DNA from: Paludibacteraceae bacterium
GTDB taxonomy: Bacteria > Bacteroidota > Bacteroidia > Bacteroidales > Paludibacteraceae
Length of the DNA stretch: 64,000 bases
Reading direction: 5' to 3'
Assembly: GCA_024400115.1 (NCBI GenBank)
Contig: JAKSNF010000011.1
Location: 1 to 64,000 of the forward strand
In this document: positions 62,115-64,000 of the stretch, in pieces
Numbering within the stretch: the first letter of the stretch is position 1
How the letters are laid out: every line of letters begins with the position of its first letter
Position numbers and translations under genes: made by a program
The notes under the pieces: model-generated
Database searches by the model: none
Told to the model about the DNA's origin: nothing
Seen by the model: only the letters and a program-made list of their open reading frames with translations

Positions 62115-62150
62115 AAAAACAACCATCGCAACCCCAAGGGGCTGCGATGG
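62115..62150 (-). terminator. Terminator of rpsU
   Basis: Minus strand: CCATCGCAGCCCC TT GGGGTTGCGATGG then TTGTTTTT. Almost identical to the terminator at 46241-46275. Confidence 0.88.
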
Positions 62151-62162
62151 AAGATGTTTCAA

Positions 62163-62357
62163 TTACATATCATCATGTGCATGCAATTGTTGCACATAGA
62201 TTGCGTGTTGCATTTTAATTCGCTTCAACTCGGACGGTTTGTCGAATTGTTGACGAGCGCGGAGCTCCTTAATGACACCGGTCTTATCGAATTTACGTTT
62301 GAATTTCTTAATGGCGCGTTCGATATTCTCGCCTTCTTTTACAGGTACTACGATCAT
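62163..62357 (-). CDS. rpsU: 30S ribosomal protein bS21
   Basis: 64 residues. MIVVPVKEGENIERAIKKFK and FDKTGVIKELRARQQFDKPS are the family pattern. In Bacteroidota, bS21 with bS18 and bS6 covers the anti-Shine-Dalgarno end of 16S rRNA. This gene has the only strong Shine-Dalgarno site I noticed in the window, which fits feedback: ribosomes lacking bS21 translate it best. Own promoter and terminator. Confidence 0.96.
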   Translation of the reverse strand: MIVVPVKEGENIERAIKKFKRKFDKTGVIKELRARQQFDKPSELKRIKMQHAIYVQQLHAHDDM

Positions 62358-62364
62358 TGCATGA

Positions 62365-62374
62365 CACCTCCTTT
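62365..62374 (-). promoter_or_regulatory. Strong Shine-Dalgarno site of rpsU
   Basis: AAAGGAGGTG on the minus strand, about 8-9 nt before the ATG at 62357. Near-perfect complement to the 16S 3' end, unlike other genes here. Confidence 0.85.
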
Positions 62375-62424
62375 CTAACTACCGCTTCCGTGGGTTAAAA
62401 GTCATTGGACCACGAAAGGGACTG

Positions 62425-62456
62425 CAAAAGTACAACATTTTTTTGATATACACAAA
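62425..62456 (-). promoter_or_regulatory. Promoter for rpsU
   Basis: Minus-strand TTTG (62453-62456), 20 nt, TACTTTTG (62425-62432). Confidence 0.75.
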
Positions 62457-62512
62457 TATTTTTGTCTTTTTTATGCATTTTTCCCTTATATTCGGCGAAA
62501 AGACGAGATTTA

Positions 62513-62544
62513 TTTGGTCGTTTCAATAAAAATTCGTATCTTTG
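62513..62544 (+). promoter_or_regulatory. Promoter for dxs
   Basis: TTTG (62513-62516), 20 nt, TATCTTTG (62537-62544). Confidence 0.75.
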
Positions 62545-62565
62545 CCCACTTTTTATACATTAGTC

Positions 62566-64000
62566 GTGGAATATAAGTATCTAAATAGTATCAATTCTCC
62601 CAAAGACTTGAAGTCTTTGTCGGTAGATGAACTCCCTACCCTCTGTGACGAGTTGCGCGATTTCATCATCCAAGAACTCAGCCATAACCCGGGTCACCTC
62701 GGTTCCTCTTTGGGAACAATCGAACTCACGGTAGCCTTGCATTACGTTTTTGACACTCCGTACGATAAACTCGTGTGGGACGTAGGTCACCAAGCTTATG
62801 CCCATAAGATTATCACCGGTCGTCGGGAGCGTTTTCACACCAATAGGCAGTTCAAAGGGTTAGCACCCTTCCCTACTCCGGCGGAAAGCGAATACGACGC
62901 TTTCATTGCCGGACATGCCTCTAACTCTATCTCCGCTGCCCTCGGTATCGAAGTAGCAGGAGAACTGCTACAGACCGCTTCGTTGAAAGACCGCTGCGCT
63001 GGTCGCTCCGGCGACTCCGATATACCGGCTGTGCCTGAAAGAAACGACAAGAGACTCCCCTATGTGGTAGCGATTATTGGTGACGGAGCGATGACGGGCG
63101 GTTTGGCGTTTGAAGGACTGAACAACACGTCCATGGATAAGAACAATCTGCTTATTGTGCTCAATGACAACAACATGGCGATTGACCCTATCCACGGCGG
63201 ATTCACACAATACTTGGTTAACCTAACCACCTCTTCGTGCTACAACCGCGTTCGTTGGAACTTATACCAATTGGCGGTTAAGATGCACCTCATCAACGAG
63301 CGCAAGACCGATTCGCTGAGGCGGTTTAGCAATAACCTCAAGTCGATTCTGACCAAGCAACCCAGTAATATCTTCCAAGGTCTCGACTTGCGCTATTTCG
63401 GTCCTGCCAACGGGCACGACGTGCAGGGACTGGTTCGTATCCTAAACGAAATCAAGAACCACCGCGGACCGAAAGTACTGCATATCATCACCACCAAGGG
63501 GAAGGGTTATGCCCCCGCCGAACAAAACCAGACCGTTTGGCACGCCCCCGGGGAGTTTAATGTAGAGACAGGAGCAAGGAGTAAGGACAATGGACAAAAG
63601 ACAGATAGCAGCAACGATTGTCCACCTTTATGGCAGGAGGTTTTTGGCGAAACGCTATTGGAGTTAGCCAAAGAGGATCCACGCGTGGTGGGTGTCACCC
63701 CCGCTATGCCGAGCGGTTGCTCCATGACCATCATGCAGAACGAGATACCCGAGCGCGTCTTTGACGTAGGTATAGCCGAAGGACATGCCGTCACTTTCTC
63801 GGCAGGATTAGCCAAAGAGGGCGTTATCCCCTATTGCAATATCTACTCCTCTTTCCTCCAACGCGCTTATGACAATATCATCCACGATGTGGCATTACCC
63901 AAGCTGCATGTGGTTCTCTGTATTGACCGCGCCGGAATCGTAGGTAACGACGGCGCTACTCACCATGGTCTTCTCGACTTGGCGTACCTGCGTCCCGTAC
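62566..64000 (+). CDS. dxs: 1-deoxy-D-xylulose-5-phosphate synthase, C-terminal part outside the window
   Basis: 478 codons visible; the frame is open at the window edge. The start is GTG at 62566 ([20 protein letters not shown]), matching the usual Bacteroidales N-terminus; no ATG is nearby. It condenses pyruvate and glyceraldehyde 3-phosphate with thiamine diphosphate, the first step of the MEP isoprenoid pathway. Visible: [31 protein letters not shown], the cofactor motif IGDGAMTGG ... NDNNMAID, and [17 protein letters not shown] in the second domain. Between GIEVAGE and YVVAIIGDG about 27 extra residues ([20 protein letters not shown] among them) are a CAGCGGTC-family repeat, inverted relative to the copy in uvrB. 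Confidence 0.95.
   Translation, partial: MEYKYLNSINSPKDLKSLSVDELPTLCDELRDFIIQELSHNPGHLGSSLGTIELTVALHYVFDTPYDKLVWDVGHQAYAHKIITGRRERFHTNRQFKGLAPFPTPAESEYDAFIAGHASNSISAALGIEVAGELLQTASLKDRCAGRSGDSDIPAVPERNDKRLPYVVAIIGDGAMTGGLAFEGLNNTSMDKNNLLIVLNDNNMAIDPIHGGFTQYLVNLTTSSCYNRVRWNLYQLAVKMHLINERKTDSLRRFSNNLKSILTKQPSNIFQGLDLRYFGPANGHDVQGLVRILNEIKNHRGPKVLHIITTKGKGYAPAEQNQTVWHAPGEFNVETGARSKDNGQKTDSSNDCPPLWQEVFGETLLELAKEDPRVVGVTPAMPSGCSMTIMQNEIPERVFDVGIAEGHAVTFSAGLAKEGVIPYCNIYSSFLQRAYDNIIHDVALPKLHVVLCIDRAGIVGNDGATHHGLLDLAYLRPV
62981..63046 (-). repeat. CAGCGGTC-family element inside dxs, inverted
   Basis: Its reverse complement matches uvrB 41534-41590 in order, with the hairpin GTCGC TCCG GCGAC. Both orientations are open in the reading frames used. 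Confidence 0.9.

Noticed and set aside
1..64000. A defence island, prophage or insertion sequence as the interesting system
   Set aside because: No transposase, integrase, restriction, toxin-antitoxin or phage gene was recognised; genes are mostly core functions.

Overview
The window reads as a chromosome segment of a Bacteroidales bacterium (phylum Bacteroidota). The evidence is eighteen promoters of the Bacteroidota type (TTTG, exactly 20 nt, TAnnTTTG), weak or absent Shine-Dalgarno sites except before rpsU, and a gene set typical of that order: BspA-like leucine-rich protein, DUF4290, a PG0541-type protein beside an RND pump, TonB, two-domain MMPL exporter, and Sec-exported proteins ending in KVLxDG-type tails. 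I see no phage, transposase, CRISPR, rRNA or restriction system. Most genes are housekeeping, so this looks like core chromosome; genus cannot be assigned.

Layout. 1-7.3 kb: end-truncated BspA-like protein, yicC with a long leader, recQ, an MMPL exporter. 7.3-10 kb: exported InlB-repeat protein plus a 44-residue peptide gene. 10-15.5 kb: membrane-anchored AraC regulator, dapB, lepB, a WbqC-like gene, ilvE. 15.6-21 kb: POT transporter, a coiled-coil/PEPVVE-repeat protein, rsmI, a flippase, a polyprenyl diphosphate synthase. 20.9-25.7 kb (minus): sufC-sufD, an M28 lipoprotein, prs, DUF4290, an exported phosphatase-fold protein. 25.8-32 kb: ssb, an acyltransferase, two glycosyltransferases, tonB, recG. 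32-33.4 kb (minus): infC-rpmI-rplT. 33.6-42.9 kb: lipoprotein, PpiD-like chaperone, AmpG-like permease, pssA, exported endonuclease I, PAP2 phosphatase, uvrB. 43-46.2 kb: a strongly folded non-coding region and a three-gene exported caspase operon. 46.2-48.4 kb: repeat-rich DNA around rplS. 48.5-54.4 kb: tamB and comM. 54.5-62 kb (minus): CBM9-like protein, tRNA-Arg(ACG), and a tetR-tolC-adaptor-RND pump-PG0541 operon. 62.1-64 kb: rpsU (minus) and dxs (plus, cut by the window end).

The outstanding property is an unusual load of short dispersed repeats of at least six families. They fill gaps between genes, supply start or stop codons, and sit in frame inside conserved enzymes (recQ, dapB, lepB, uvrB, dxs, a PAP2 phosphatase, a glycosyltransferase, an AraC regulator). 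Several have small GC-rich palindromes whose stems differ between copies by paired, compensatory changes. One family (about 100 bp, three copies) folds into two hairpins supported by at least five compensatory pairs. This repeat invasion, with the folded RNA candidate at 43 kb and the caspase operon, is the best candidate for something undescribed here.
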